Translations under genes and position numbers: made by a program | Shown here: positions 55,061-63,607 of the stretch, in pieces | Layout of the letters: every line of letters begins with the position of its first letter | How positions within the stretch are numbered: the stretch's first letter is position 1 | The notes under the pieces: generated by a model | Told to the model about the DNA's origin: nothing | Databases searched by the model: none | What the model saw: only the letters and a program-made list of their open reading frames with translations | Assembly (NCBI RefSeq): GCF_001941975.2 | Contig: NZ_CP146991.1 | Span: forward strand, 104,501-168,500 | Length of the DNA: 64,000 nucleotides | Reading direction: 5' to 3' | DNA from: Sporomusa sphaeroides DSM 2875 | Lineage (GTDB): Bacteria > Bacillota > Negativicutes > Sporomusales > Sporomusaceae

Positions 55061-56464
55061 ATGGCTGGAGGCCTGACTATTGATTTTGGCAATTGCTATA
55101 CGGTGGCAGCCTATTGGCGGCAGGATGTCCGGCAGGCGGAGGTTTTATATATTCCCGGCGTGACCCGCCCGATACCGGGAAATGCCGTTGGTCAGGCGAA
55201 AAGGGTGTACGCGGCTCCGTCTTTAATCAGCTATGGAGCAGCCGAGGCCGGTGAGGTATTGCTGGTCGGGCAAGAGGCGGCAGAGGGACTGAGCGGCGTG
55301 GCTGTTGAGCGGAAACTATTTAGTAACTTACAGGCCGACGTAATTACCGGCAAAACGGTGTATAGCCTGGCCGGCAGACGGCGGCTGAGCGGACAGGAGA
55401 TCGCCGGAGACTACTTAGCTTCGTTTATCAGCCGTGCCGGTCAGGCTCTGGGATTAGCCGGTGAAGCGGCTATTATGTTTACGATGCCGGCAGCGGCGTG
55501 CCAATCGGAAAAGATTTGGCAGCGTTACCGGCGCTGGCTGGAAAATGCCGTCCGCCAGGCGGGCTTTAGCCGTTTGGAATTGGTAGAACAACCATGGGCG
55601 GCCGCCAGGGGGGCAGGTATGCCGCTTAAGCCTGAGGCAGTATATGTTGTTATTACGGTAAACGCCGATATGGTGGAGGCTGTCATTGTCCGGGTGACTA
55701 TTCCTGCAGGCAAGGAAAACATGGCAGATGCCAGGTGTTTGATGTCAGGGCCGGGCGGCTGCTACCCTTATTCAGGCGGCAGCGGTTCTTTTTCCCAGGA
55801 TGATACCAGTAAGCGGCACCTGCGGGTGCTGAGCCGCTGTGCCGAATGGCTGACCGGCGAGGAGCCGGGCGGTGAACCGATGCAGTTGACAGCTATTGTA
55901 CAGCAGGTGTTACGGGAGGCTGAGCGGCTGGGGTATCCGGTCGGCAGCCTGGCAGGGGCAGTGGTAACAGGCAGTAGTGTAACCCCGGCGATTGTGGCAG
56001 CACTGCACAGCCTTTTTACCGGGATTCCGGTATATGATAAGCAGCCGCTGGCTGCTGCCGCTTGCGGCGGCGCAGCTCTGGCCGCCGGGGAGGATGCCTG
56101 CGGCTATATCCGCCATAGCTATGGTTTGCGTTTTTTAGCGGCAGCAGGTTACCAGTACCGTGAGCTTGTGGGAGCAGGCATGTTTTATCCGAGTACCGGC
56201 GCGGTCGGTGAATTTACGGTTAAGGCCAGCTATGACGGGCAGCAGGAGTTTGCGTTATTTATCTACCGCCTGGAAGATGGCGGGCAGTGTATTAATGAGG
56301 ACAATCCGCTGATTTTGACAACCCGGCTGCCGGCCGCTAAAGGGCAGGCAGTGCTGACAGTCAGCGTCAGCCTGGATAGTGCCGGGCAGTTACTGGTAAC
56401 AGCGACAGCGGCCGGCAGCGGCGAACTGCTTGCAGACAGGGCGGTAGTCGCTAAGTTAGTGTAA
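55061..56464 (+). CDS. Hsp70/actin-fold protein
   Basis: A 467-residue protein with an N-terminal DnaK-like ATPase fold and a short C-terminal beta-rich tail. The phosphate-1 segment LTIDFGNCYTV is recognisable, as is the adenosine segment GAVVTGSSVTPAIVAAL. The phosphate-2 loop, normally DxGGGT, reads ITVNADMVEA, so ATP hydrolysis may be weak or lost. ATG 55061 is preferred over GTG 55052 because AAGGGG is better spaced. It sits between the HEAT/WD40 and DUF1257 genes. A chaperone-like partner role is inferred only from the fold. Confidence 0.8.
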   Translation: MAGGLTIDFGNCYTVAAYWRQDVRQAEVLYIPGVTRPIPGNAVGQAKRVYAAPSLISYGAAEAGEVLLVGQEAAEGLSGVAVERKLFSNLQADVITGKTVYSLAGRRRLSGQEIAGDYLASFISRAGQALGLAGEAAIMFTMPAAACQSEKIWQRYRRWLENAVRQAGFSRLELVEQPWAAARGAGMPLKPEAVYVVITVNADMVEAVIVRVTIPAGKENMADARCLMSGPGGCYPYSGGSGSFSQDDTSKRHLRVLSRCAEWLTGEEPGGEPMQLTAIVQQVLREAERLGYPVGSLAGAVVTGSSVTPAIVAALHSLFTGIPVYDKQPLAAAACGGAALAAGEDACGYIRHSYGLRFLAAAGYQYRELVGAGMFYPSTGAVGEFTVKASYDGQQEFALFIYRLEDGGQCINEDNPLILTTRLPAAKGQAVLTVSVSLDSAGQLLVTATAAGSGELLADRAVVAKLV

Positions 56465-56478
56465 AGGAGGAGCGTGTG

Positions 56479-56859
56479 ATGTCGCATTTTACTCAGGTGG
56501 CAACCAAGATAAAAAATAAAGAGATCCTGCTGAGTGCCTTACGGGAATTAGGCTATGAGGTTGAGGAAAATACCCTGATTACAGGCTATCGCCGGCAGGA
56601 AACCCCGGTTGATATTGCTGTCCGCATGCAGCAGGGATATGATATTGGTTTTGTGCTGGGTCCTGACGGCACGTACAGCTTTGTGACCGACTGGTTTGGC
56701 GTGCAGGGGACCAATGAACAGGAGTTCACCACCAAGGTTCAGCAGCAATATGCGCTGACCACCGTCATGGAGCAGGTACGCCGCCAGGGCTTTAATGTTG
56801 TGGAACAGCAGCGGGACGCCGGCGGGGAAATACGCCTGACGGTGAGAAGATGGGTGTAG
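56479..56859 (+). CDS. DUF1257 (Ycf35-like) protein
   Basis: A 126-residue protein of the DUF1257 family, which includes Ycf35 of algal plastids and cyanobacteria. The start MSHFTQVATKIKN is the canonical family start, and ATG 56479 follows AAAGGAGG. Function is unknown in all members I know of. The 3' end overlaps an upstream ATG of the AAA gene, whose own ribosome site lies at this gene's stop codon. Confidence 0.88.
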   Translation: MSHFTQVATKIKNKEILLSALRELGYEVEENTLITGYRRQETPVDIAVRMQQGYDIGFVLGPDGTYSFVTDWFGVQGTNEQEFTTKVQQQYALTTVMEQVRRQGFNVVEQQRDAGGEIRLTVRRWV

Positions 56860-56873
56860 AGGAGGTTAACACT

Positions 56874-58421
56874 ATGGATAATTTTGCCGAACAATTCGAT
56901 ACCTATATCAGAGCGCGGGTTACACTCATTGTCATCGTGACACCTGAAGAGCAGCGCGCCATCGAGCATGTTAAGGCTGTGTGCGAGCAAAAAAACCGCA
57001 CCTGCCTGTCCTGGGACGTTGCCGATGCCTTTACGGTGCTTACCGGGCGTACCTCCCTTGATTTAAAGTGCCGGGATCCGCTGGTGGCGCTGGATTTGAT
57101 GGAAAAGGAAGGGATGGAGAATACCGGGACAATTTTTGTCTGCAAGGATTTTCATGACTTTTGGACCAATCCGCCGGTCAGGCGTAAGCTCAGAAGCGTT
57201 GTGCAGCGTCTGACCCAGACCCGGACCTCCCTTGTCATTACCACTCCCACTGGGCAAATTCCCGACGAGCTGCAGGATGAAGCCGTGGTTATGCATCTGA
57301 AACGTCCCACCGGGGAAGAGCTTGACGGCGTACTTGACGGACTGCTGAAAGGGGCCAATGTCAAAATCAATCTGACAGATACCGGCCGCGAAAAGGTGGT
57401 GCAGGCCGCTATGGGGATGACGGCAGGCCAGGCCCGCCGCGTATTCTCGAAGGCCATTGTTACCTGCGGCTGCTTGGATGACCGCAGTATTTCCCTGATT
57501 ACCGAAGATAAAGCCCAGCTTGTGCGCCAAAGCGAAGCCCTGGAATTTTTGAATACCAGCGAGACGGCTGAAAGTGTCGGCGGCCTGGGAGTGTTGAAAG
57601 ACTGGCTGCGGCTCAGGGAAATGGCCTTTACCAAAGATGCCCGTGAATACGGTTTGCCGGCGCCTAAGGGAATTGCCATGGTAGGTATTCCCGGCACCGG
57701 TAAGAGCTTAACCGCCAAAATGATCAGCAGTCTGTGGCAATTGCCGCTGCTCCGGCTGGATGTCGGCGCGCTGTTTGGCTCTTATGTCGGTGAGTCGGAA
57801 GACCGCACCCGCCGGGCGCTCAATATTGCCGAGACCATTGCCCCCTGCATCCTGTGGGTCGATGAGATTGAAAAAGCCTTTGCTTTTGGCGCCGGTGACG
57901 CCGGTACCAGCCAGCGGGTATTTGCCACCCTGTTAACCTGGATGCAGGATAAAAAAGCGCCTTGCTTTGTAGTGGCTACTGCCAATAACATTGCGGCATT
58001 ACCCCCTGAGTTAATGCGCAAAGGCCGGTTTGATGAGATATTCTTCCTCGATTTGCCGCATATGGCCGAACGCCGCGAGATTTTTGCCACCCATCTTAAA
58101 CGGCGTAATCGTAATCCGCGTGATTTTGACCTCAAACGCCTGGTGAAAGAATCGGACGGCTATGTTGGCGCCGAGATTGAACAGGCCATTATTGATGCCA
58201 TGTACTTAGCTTTCAGCGATAATATGCGTGAAATCACCACCGAGGATGTGGTTATTTCGCTAAAACGCCAAGTGCCGCTGTCGGTTTCCCAACGGGAAAA
58301 TATCCAGTACCTCAGGCAATGGCTGCACGAGGGACGCGCCCAGTCGGCCTCCTATCCGGGCGAGGTTGCCGGGGAAACAGGTTCCGCTCAGGTGCTTTTG
58401 GAAATAGAAGACCAGGACTAA
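56874..58421 (+). CDS. Ycf46-like AAA+ ATPase
   Basis: A 515-residue AAA+ protein of the Ycf46 type. The N-terminal domain (about residues 1-220) is a degenerate P-loop-like region (LIVIVTPEEQRAIEHVKAVC). The C-terminal AAA module has Walker A GIPGTGKSLTAKM, Walker B CILWVDEIEKAF, sensor 1 VVATANN and the arginine finger region RKGRFDEIFFLDLP. This is intact, so it is probably an active ATPase or unfoldase. ATG 56874 follows GAGGAGG. The C-terminal tail may contact partners. The Ycf46-Ycf35 pairing is conserved in distant phyla, supporting a shared function. Confidence 0.9.
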   Translation: MDNFAEQFDTYIRARVTLIVIVTPEEQRAIEHVKAVCEQKNRTCLSWDVADAFTVLTGRTSLDLKCRDPLVALDLMEKEGMENTGTIFVCKDFHDFWTNPPVRRKLRSVVQRLTQTRTSLVITTPTGQIPDELQDEAVVMHLKRPTGEELDGVLDGLLKGANVKINLTDTGREKVVQAAMGMTAGQARRVFSKAIVTCGCLDDRSISLITEDKAQLVRQSEALEFLNTSETAESVGGLGVLKDWLRLREMAFTKDAREYGLPAPKGIAMVGIPGTGKSLTAKMISSLWQLPLLRLDVGALFGSYVGESEDRTRRALNIAETIAPCILWVDEIEKAFAFGAGDAGTSQRVFATLLTWMQDKKAPCFVVATANNIAALPPELMRKGRFDEIFFLDLPHMAERREIFATHLKRRNRNPRDFDLKRLVKESDGYVGAEIEQAIIDAMYLAFSDNMREITTEDVVISLKRQVPLSVSQRENIQYLRQWLHEGRAQSASYPGEVAGETGSAQVLLEIEDQD

Positions 58422-58452
58422 GGCCAGCACTAAGGGAAAGGAAGGAGTTTCT

Positions 58453-58653
58453 ATGGAAAAGGAAGAACTGGAAATCACTATTGACGCCAACGGCAAAGTC
58501 AATATCAAGGTAGCCGGGGCCAAAGGCGGTAAATGCCTGGATATCACTAAACCCATTGAGGATGCCTTGGGAGAAGTCAAGGTGCGTGAGATGAACTCCG
58601 AGTATTATGAGCAGCCGGCAGATACCTTCAAGGTAAGGAATAACCAGCGATGA
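58453..58653 (+). CDS. DUF2997 small protein
   Basis: A 66-residue protein of the DUF2997 family: MEKEELEITIDANGKVNIKV, then GAKGGKCLDITKPIEDALG with one conserved cysteine, and a tyrosine-containing tail (EYYEQPADTF). AAGGAAGGAG precedes the ATG. Its last 4 bases overlap the radical SAM gene, so the two are coupled. Members usually accompany the Ycf46/DUF1257 genes. The small size and neighbour make it a possible modification target or carrier, which is speculation. Confidence 0.85.
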   Translation: MEKEELEITIDANGKVNIKVAGAKGGKCLDITKPIEDALGEVKVREMNSEYYEQPADTFKVRNNQR

Positions 58654-59231
58654 ACAGCCAAAGGCAAGAAGATGGCGGCCTGATTAATATGGCCGCCTTT
58701 TTGGCGAAATCACGCGCCAATGGTCCCGGCCTGCGTGCGGTAGTCTGGGTGCAGGGCTGCCCCCGCCGCTGCGAAGACTGCTTTAATCAGGACATGCTGG
58801 AGTTCCGGGACAATGAATGGCTGCCGGCGGCGGAATTGGCTGCCCGTATTCTTGCTGTCAGGGAAATAGACGGCGTTACCTTTTCTGGCGGCGAGCCTTT
58901 CGCGCAAGCCGCGGCTTTGGCGGGACTGGCCGAACAATTGCAGGCAGCCGGGCTCACGGTTGTTATCTTTACCGGCTATACCTATGCCGACCTTACGGCA
59001 GCCAATAACCCTGACTGGAACCGCCTGCTGGCGGCTGCCGATGTACTGGTGGCAGGGCCGTATAAGAAAGATCTGCCTTCACAAGACTATCTGTTAGGTT
59101 CTGCCAACCAGGAACTGATATATCTTACTGACAGACTGAAAAATCACCCTGACAGGCATAGCTCTCAGGGGCATACTCTGGAATTTACTGTTGATTTGGC
59201 CGGCAATATAGTAACTACAGGCTTTAAATAA
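58650..59231 (+). CDS. NrdG-like radical SAM / 4Fe-4S activase-type protein
   Basis: A 193-residue short radical SAM protein. The cluster motif is QGCPRRCEDCFNQ (CxxxCxxC) near residues 35-45, and the SAM-binding GGE motif is TFSGGEPF. Length and motifs resemble anaerobic ribonucleotide reductase and formate-lyase activases, but no glycyl-radical enzyme gene is in the window. It overlaps the DUF2997 stop (ATGA) and ends the cluster. The substrate is unknown. Confidence 0.88.
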   Translation: MNSQRQEDGGLINMAAFLAKSRANGPGLRAVVWVQGCPRRCEDCFNQDMLEFRDNEWLPAAELAARILAVREIDGVTFSGGEPFAQAAALAGLAEQLQAAGLTVVIFTGYTYADLTAANNPDWNRLLAAADVLVAGPYKKDLPSQDYLLGSANQELIYLTDRLKNHPDRHSSQGHTLEFTVDLAGNIVTTGFK

Positions 59232-59558
59232 TGCTATGAAGCCGCAAGCAGCCAGGCTCAGGACATAACAAGCATGGTTGAACAATGGCATGTCAGGGCA
59301 AATGAGTGTTAATTTAGCTGTGATGGGCGCGCAATAGACAAATTACCTGAGCAAATACGCAAGAAAGTCACATATGTTCATTAGATTTTACACAGGTTTT
59401 ATTGGGTAAAACAATAATAATATAAATATTCAGAAAAGGTGGAGCTCTGGATTATCGTGCTTGAAGAACATAGCATGATTTGTAGTGCCGATATCCCCGC
59501 ATAAGTACAAAAAGCATTTCGTTTTGTACTTGGAATGAAGCGAAAGGTAGGGATAACT
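59232..59558. other. gene-free stretch before the PocR chemoreceptor
   Basis: AT-rich spacer with no supported ORF. It holds a perfect 10-bp hairpin AAGTACAAAA / TTTTGTACTT at 59503-59531, just before the next gene's ribosome site. A possible GCCGATAT box at 59487-59494 lacks a good partner for a sigma-28 promoter. Terminator of the preceding cluster not recognised. Confidence 0.5.
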
Positions 59559-60611
59559 ATGAAGCCGAGAGCAGCAAGTCAGGTTCGGGAAGTAGCAGAT
59601 ATGAGCGCCGTTCAATTACGGGATATAATTGATGTTGATTTTTTGCAAAAATTTCAGGATGCTTTTGCCGAAGCCATAGGAGTCGCCAGTATTACCGTGG
59701 ACAGGGACGGAAATCCGGTTACTCAGCCCAGCCGTTTTACCAAATTTTGCATGGAATATACCCGGGGTTCCAAAACCGGGCTTGCCCGCTGTATGGAATG
59801 CGACCGCAAAGGCGGTGAGGAGTCAGCCCGAACCGGGAAACCGGCTATCTATGACTGTCACGCCGGGCTGGTTGATTTTGGCGTACCGATTATGCTGGGA
59901 GGACAGCAAATCGGTTCCATTCTCGGTGGGCAGGTATTGATTGCAGCGCCGGATGAAGCCTATTATCGCAAAGTGGCCCAGGAAATTGGCGTCGACCCGG
60001 ATCAATACCTGGCCGCACTTCGGGAGATTAAGCAGGTGCCCCGAAAAAGCATAGAGGCGGCAGCAAATGTTTTGTACCTGGTTGCCAATACGCTTTCTAA
60101 AACCTGGTATCAGCAAAACCGGCTAAAGCATATGGCCGAATTAATTAATGACAGTGTGCTGCAAATATCGGCAACCATGGAAGAATTAGCAGCGTCTGCC
60201 GGTGATGTTAGCACCAACCAAAATACCCTTAACGACGAAATCCAAAATGTAAATGTTGTATCAGGAAAAATCAATGAAGTCATGGACTTTATCAAAGATA
60301 TAGCTGATGAAACCCGTTTATTGGGCCTGAACGCAGCCATTGAAGCGGCACGGGCAGGAACGGCCGGCCTTGGTTTTGGCGTCGTGGCGCAAGAAATCAG
60401 GAAGCTTTCCGGTGATTCTAAAGAAACTGTAGGAAGAATAAAGGAATTTACCACCATCATCCAGGAATCAGTTAATAAAACGGTAACCATGGGACAAGCC
60501 ACTTCGGTTACCGTTGAACAGCAGGCAGCCGCCATCGAGGAAGTTACCGCCAGCGTTCAGGAAGTAACGAGCATGGTTGAGCAATTGAATGCCATGGCCA
60601 ATGAAATATAG
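59559..60611 (+). CDS. soluble PocR-domain chemoreceptor-like protein
   Basis: A 350-residue cytoplasmic signalling protein without membrane helices. The N-terminal PocR ligand-binding domain (about residues 20-190) contains the paired cysteines CMECDRKGG and the earlier CMEYTRG. The C-terminal MCP signalling hairpin follows, with the tip [20 protein letters not shown] and [13 protein letters not shown]. The signalling arm is short. PocR domains sense small organic molecules such as propanediol or hydrocarbons. ATG 59559 follows AGGTAGGG; the ATG at 59535 has no site. Confidence 0.9.
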   Translation: MKPRAASQVREVADMSAVQLRDIIDVDFLQKFQDAFAEAIGVASITVDRDGNPVTQPSRFTKFCMEYTRGSKTGLARCMECDRKGGEESARTGKPAIYDCHAGLVDFGVPIMLGGQQIGSILGGQVLIAAPDEAYYRKVAQEIGVDPDQYLAALREIKQVPRKSIEAAANVLYLVANTLSKTWYQQNRLKHMAELINDSVLQISATMEELAASAGDVSTNQNTLNDEIQNVNVVSGKINEVMDFIKDIADETRLLGLNAAIEAARAGTAGLGFGVVAQEIRKLSGDSKETVGRIKEFTTIIQESVNKTVTMGQATSVTVEQQAAAIEEVTASVQEVTSMVEQLNAMANEI

Positions 60612-60661
60612 TTGTGAGGTAAATGTATTTTTAGAAAACCAAGTGATATAGGAGATTGAAA

Positions 60662-61468
60662 ATGAGTTTTTCCATACAATGTGCAGCAAATAACGTATGG
60701 TATGGTACTTTTGCCCACTTTAACAATATTGGAATCTGCCATGGGTTGGCAACCAGAATCGGGGGGCTTAGTGAAGCCCCTTTTTATTCTTTAAATATGG
60801 GCTTGCGATCCGGCGATGATGTTAAGAAAGTTGCAGCCAATCGTGAACGGTTCTTCCAGGCATTGGGGATAGCTGCCGGTACTGTTGTAAGTGGTCAGCA
60901 AGTACATGGTGACACTGTGGCTGTGGTTACCGAAAGGGATATGGGCAGAGGCGCATTGAACTGTGACGGTCTGCCAGGCACAGACGCACTGGTTACCAAT
61001 GCAGCGGGTGTTGCCTTAATGATTTTTTTCGCCGACTGTGTGCCGCTATTATTTGTTGACCCGAAGCGCCGGGCCATCGGGGCGTGTCATGCCGGTTGGC
61101 GGGGAACGGCGGCAAGTCTTGCCGCCAAAACCGTACTGGCAATGCAACAGCATTTTGGTACAGAACCGGGTGATTGCCTTGTCGGCATAGGCCCGTCAAT
61201 CGGCCAATGCTGCTATGAGGTCGATGAGCCTGTCATTGCCTGTTACCGGGAAGCGTTTAGCTGGTGGGAGGATGTCGCGATCCCACACGGCAGTAATTGG
61301 CGGCTTGACCTGGGGCAGGCCAACTGCCGGCAGCTTGAGGATATTGGGGTAGATAAACGAAATATTGTGTTGAGTAATGTTTGTACAGCCTGCAATACAC
61401 CGCTATTTTATTCTTACCGGGCCGAACATGGCAAAACCGGGGTCCTTGCGGCTGTTATTAGGCTGTGA
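60662..61468 (+). CDS. pgeF: peptidoglycan editing factor PgeF (YfiH, DUF152)
   Basis: A 268-residue member of the YfiH/laccase-domain family, cytoplasmic amidases that remove misincorporated residues from peptidoglycan precursors. The metal and catalytic residues QQVHGD, FADCVPLLF and GACHAGWRGT are intact. ATG 60662 follows AGGAGA; TTG 60656 is an in-frame alternative. Old annotations as polyphenol oxidase should be ignored. Confidence 0.93.
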   Translation: MSFSIQCAANNVWYGTFAHFNNIGICHGLATRIGGLSEAPFYSLNMGLRSGDDVKKVAANRERFFQALGIAAGTVVSGQQVHGDTVAVVTERDMGRGALNCDGLPGTDALVTNAAGVALMIFFADCVPLLFVDPKRRAIGACHAGWRGTAASLAAKTVLAMQQHFGTEPGDCLVGIGPSIGQCCYEVDEPVIACYREAFSWWEDVAIPHGSNWRLDLGQANCRQLEDIGVDKRNIVLSNVCTACNTPLFYSYRAEHGKTGVLAAVIRL

Positions 61469-61495
61469 TAATTACCTGTTTAAAAAGGAGAAGCT

Positions 61496-61861
61496 ATGTT
61501 AATCGGAATTATCGGCGCGATGGAAGTTGAAATTGTTGAACTAACCAAAAATATGACGGAAGTGAGTAATACAATCATCGGTGGTGCTGCCTTTCATAGA
61601 GGTAAATTGGATGGCTACGATATTGTAGTGGGGAAATGTGGTGTCGGAAAAGTACATGCTGCTATTTGTACCCAGTCAATGCTAATGAAGTATGCGCCAG
61701 ATGTTGTTATTAATATTGGCATAGCTGGCAGCCTAAACCCTGATATAAAGCCGGGAGACACTGACTTCCGATTCAGTGCCCACTATAACCGATATTTTGA
61801 TACTATCAAAAACACATCGGTTTTTGCAAAGTTTAATGATTATAGAATGATTATAAATTGA
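61496..61861 (+). pseudogene. mtnN: 3'-truncated MTA/SAH nucleosidase
   Basis: A 121-residue product whose first 90 residues match 5'-methylthioadenosine/S-adenosylhomocysteine nucleosidase (GIIGAMEVEI with the catalytic Glu, VGKCGVGKVHAA, INIGIAGSLNPDIKPGD). The remaining 31 residues (DFRFSAHYNRYF onward) do not fit, and the C-terminal half with the MEMEGAA-type site and the catalytic Asp is missing. Full-length proteins have about 230 residues. The AAAAAGGAGAAG ribosome site is intact. A toxin-antitoxin pair starts 60 bp later. Confidence 0.85.
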
Positions 61862-61921
61862 TTTTATATTGATGTTTGGGTATGATATAAGTAGAGTTCT
61901 AACATAAAGAGGTGAAACAAT

Positions 61922-62251
61922 ATGAAAGCTATCATTCGTCCTATGACGGATTTGGCAAAAAAGATGGACGAAATTGAACATTTTTGTATTACCGAAAGCT
62001 TACCGGTATATATCACGAAAAAAGGCACTGGTAGGCTGGTTGTCCTTGGTCACACAAACTATGAAATTCTAATGTCTGAACTCGAAAAAATTAAAGAAGA
62101 AAATGAATTATATAAATCTCTTATTCAAGCGGCAGGCGAGAGCCGCAGAGGCGAAAGTCGGGATGTTAATGATGTCTTGGACGAATTAGACGCTGAATTA
62201 AGGGAGCGGGAAGATGACGACAGGCAAACAGAGCGGAAAGTATCAGGTTAA
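61922..62251 (+). CDS. Phd/YefM-like antitoxin
   Basis: A 109-residue antitoxin. The N-terminal half (IIRPMTDLAKKMDEIEHFCITESLPVYITKKGTGRLVVL) is a Phd/YefM-type DNA-binding fold. The charged C-terminal half (VLDELDAELREREDDD) is a helix that should wrap the toxin. GAGGTG precedes the ATG, and an extended -10 (TGATATAAG, 61883-61891) lies about 30 bp upstream. The 3' end overlaps the toxin gene by 38 bp. Confidence 0.85.
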   Translation: MKAIIRPMTDLAKKMDEIEHFCITESLPVYITKKGTGRLVVLGHTNYEILMSELEKIKEENELYKSLIQAAGESRRGESRDVNDVLDELDAELREREDDDRQTERKVSG

Positions 62252-62582
62252 AATCGTGCCTACGGCTCGGAAAGACCTTCGGGATGCAGCTATGTATATA
62301 GCGCAAGACAGTTCTGCGAATGCCAGAAAATTTGTCGCAGACGTAAAGGCCAGGATAAACAATGTTTTAGCGAATAGTCCCAATATCTGTTTGCCGCCTA
62401 GAGCGTACCCTTTTTTAGCTGAGCAAGGATACTTACGGTTTTCCGTGCACGCAAACTATTCAGCCCTATGGGTCTGGCGCGGGTCGATTATTGAGATCCA
62501 TCGTATTTTACACAATAAGAGAAACTGGGCGCTGATCATAAGTGGCCCTGAAGGCATGGAAGAAATAGAACCCTCCGAATAA
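62214..62582 (+). CDS. RelE/ParE-family toxin
   Basis: A 122-residue toxin of the RelE/ParE superfamily: YQVKIVPTARKDLRDAAMYIAQ at the start and GSIIEIHRILHNKRNW at the end. Whether it is an mRNA interferase or a gyrase poison is not clear from sequence. It overlaps the antitoxin gene and ends inside a terminator hairpin. Confidence 0.85.
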   Translation: MTTGKQSGKYQVKIVPTARKDLRDAAMYIAQDSSANARKFVADVKARINNVLANSPNICLPPRAYPFLAEQGYLRFSVHANYSALWVWRGSIIEIHRILHNKRNWALIISGPEGMEEIEPSE

Positions 62583-62592
62583 TTCGGAGGGT
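62570..62592 (+). terminator. hairpin at the toxin stop
   Basis: ACCCTCCGAA pairs with TTCGGAGGGT across a 3-nt loop that is the toxin's TAA stop codon. Only a weak T-stretch follows. Confidence 0.75.
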
Positions 62593-62705
62593 CTCAATCA
62601 TTCATGCATTTATTCAGTACCAGTTTGGGTTTGGGAATTGGACAATAAGGATTATCTAATAAGCTAATGATAATCCAAATGAAATAGCTTGAAATGGATA
62701 AAAAC

Positions 62706-63446
62706 ATGCGAATTATTATATCTCCGGCGAAAAAGATGAATATGGAAACCGACAGTCTGCCGCACGAGAGCCTGCCGCAATTTCTCGATGAGGCTGAGCT
62801 GCTGCTAAAGTGTCTGAAGAGTATGGCCTATGAGCAGTTGAAGAAACTCTGGGGATGCAGTGATTCTCTTGCCAGACTGAATTTTGAGCGGCTGCAGTGC
62901 ATGGATTTGCGGCAAAGCCTTACGCCGGCGCTTCTTGCTTACGAGGGCATCCAGTACCGGTACATGGCTCCCGGTATTTTTGAATACCAGCATTTGGACT
63001 ATATTAAGGCGCATTTGCGCATTCTTTCCGGCTTTTATGGATTGCTGCTGCCTTTTGACGGTGTGACGCCTTACCGCCTGGAAATGCAGGCCGGACTTGC
63101 GGGTGACGGTTACCGCAATCTGTATGAGTTCTGGGGGGACAAGCTTGCCCGGCAGCTCGCCGGCGAAACCGATTTGCTGATTAATCTGGCTTCCAAAGAG
63201 TACAGCAAAATTATTTCTTCCTATCTGCCGGAAAAAGTTCACCTTCTGACCTGCAGCTTTGCCGAATGGAAAGAGGAAAGGCTGATCGAAAAGGGTACCC
63301 TGTGCAAAATGGCGAGGGGAGAGATGGTGCGTTTTCTGGCAGAGCGTCAGATTACAGAATCTGAGGAGATCAAAGACTTTGATCGGCAGGGCTATGCATA
63401 TTCTGACGAATATTCAAAGCCGGATCATTTTGTATTTATCCGATGA
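62706..63446 (+). CDS. yaaA: YaaA-family peroxide stress protein (DUF328)
   Basis: A 246-residue YaaA homologue; the E. coli protein limits intracellular iron and oxidative DNA damage. The family start MRIIISPAKKM sets ATG 62706; an ATG at 62694 would add four residues. YLLPFDGVTPYRLEMQ-like and NLASKEYSK segments are typical landmarks. No strong ribosome site precedes either ATG. Confidence 0.92.
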   Translation: MRIIISPAKKMNMETDSLPHESLPQFLDEAELLLKCLKSMAYEQLKKLWGCSDSLARLNFERLQCMDLRQSLTPALLAYEGIQYRYMAPGIFEYQHLDYIKAHLRILSGFYGLLLPFDGVTPYRLEMQAGLAGDGYRNLYEFWGDKLARQLAGETDLLINLASKEYSKIISSYLPEKVHLLTCSFAEWKEERLIEKGTLCKMARGEMVRFLAERQITESEEIKDFDRQGYAYSDEYSKPDHFVFIR

Positions 63447-63452
63447 CTAACT

Positions 63453-63566
63453 CGCTCTAAGACTCCCACCTCTCCAGGTGGGAGTAAGAGCGACTAAGTC
63501 CCTGGATAAGGGCGACTAACCTTCAGATGGGGTTAAAACCCCACCTGAAGCTAAGTCTGCTTTATA
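63453..63566 (-). repeat. hairpin repeat element, copy 2 (with an extra hairpin)
   Basis: On the minus strand this contains the CTTCAGGTGGGGTT hairpin (14-bp stem, one mismatch, 63521-63550) and then TTATCCAGGGACTTAGTCGC, exactly as in copy 1 at 18421-18491. Next to it is a perfect ACTCCCACCT / AGGTGGGAGT stem (63462-63485), flanked by CGCTCT / AGAGCG. It separates yaaA from the AraC-family gene. Confidence 0.7.
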
Positions 63567-63607
63567 AAAGGAGACAGATAGCATGAACCAGGATGATGTG
63601 CTCACAA

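Noticed and set aside
59274-59289. third sigma-54 promoter (TGGCATGTCAGGGCAA)
   Set aside because: The GG-to-GC spacing is one base too short and the TTGC half is not matched.
59470-59494. sigma-28 promoter upstream of the PocR chemoreceptor
   Set aside because: GCCGATAT fits the -10 region, but nothing resembling TAAA lies 15 bp upstream.
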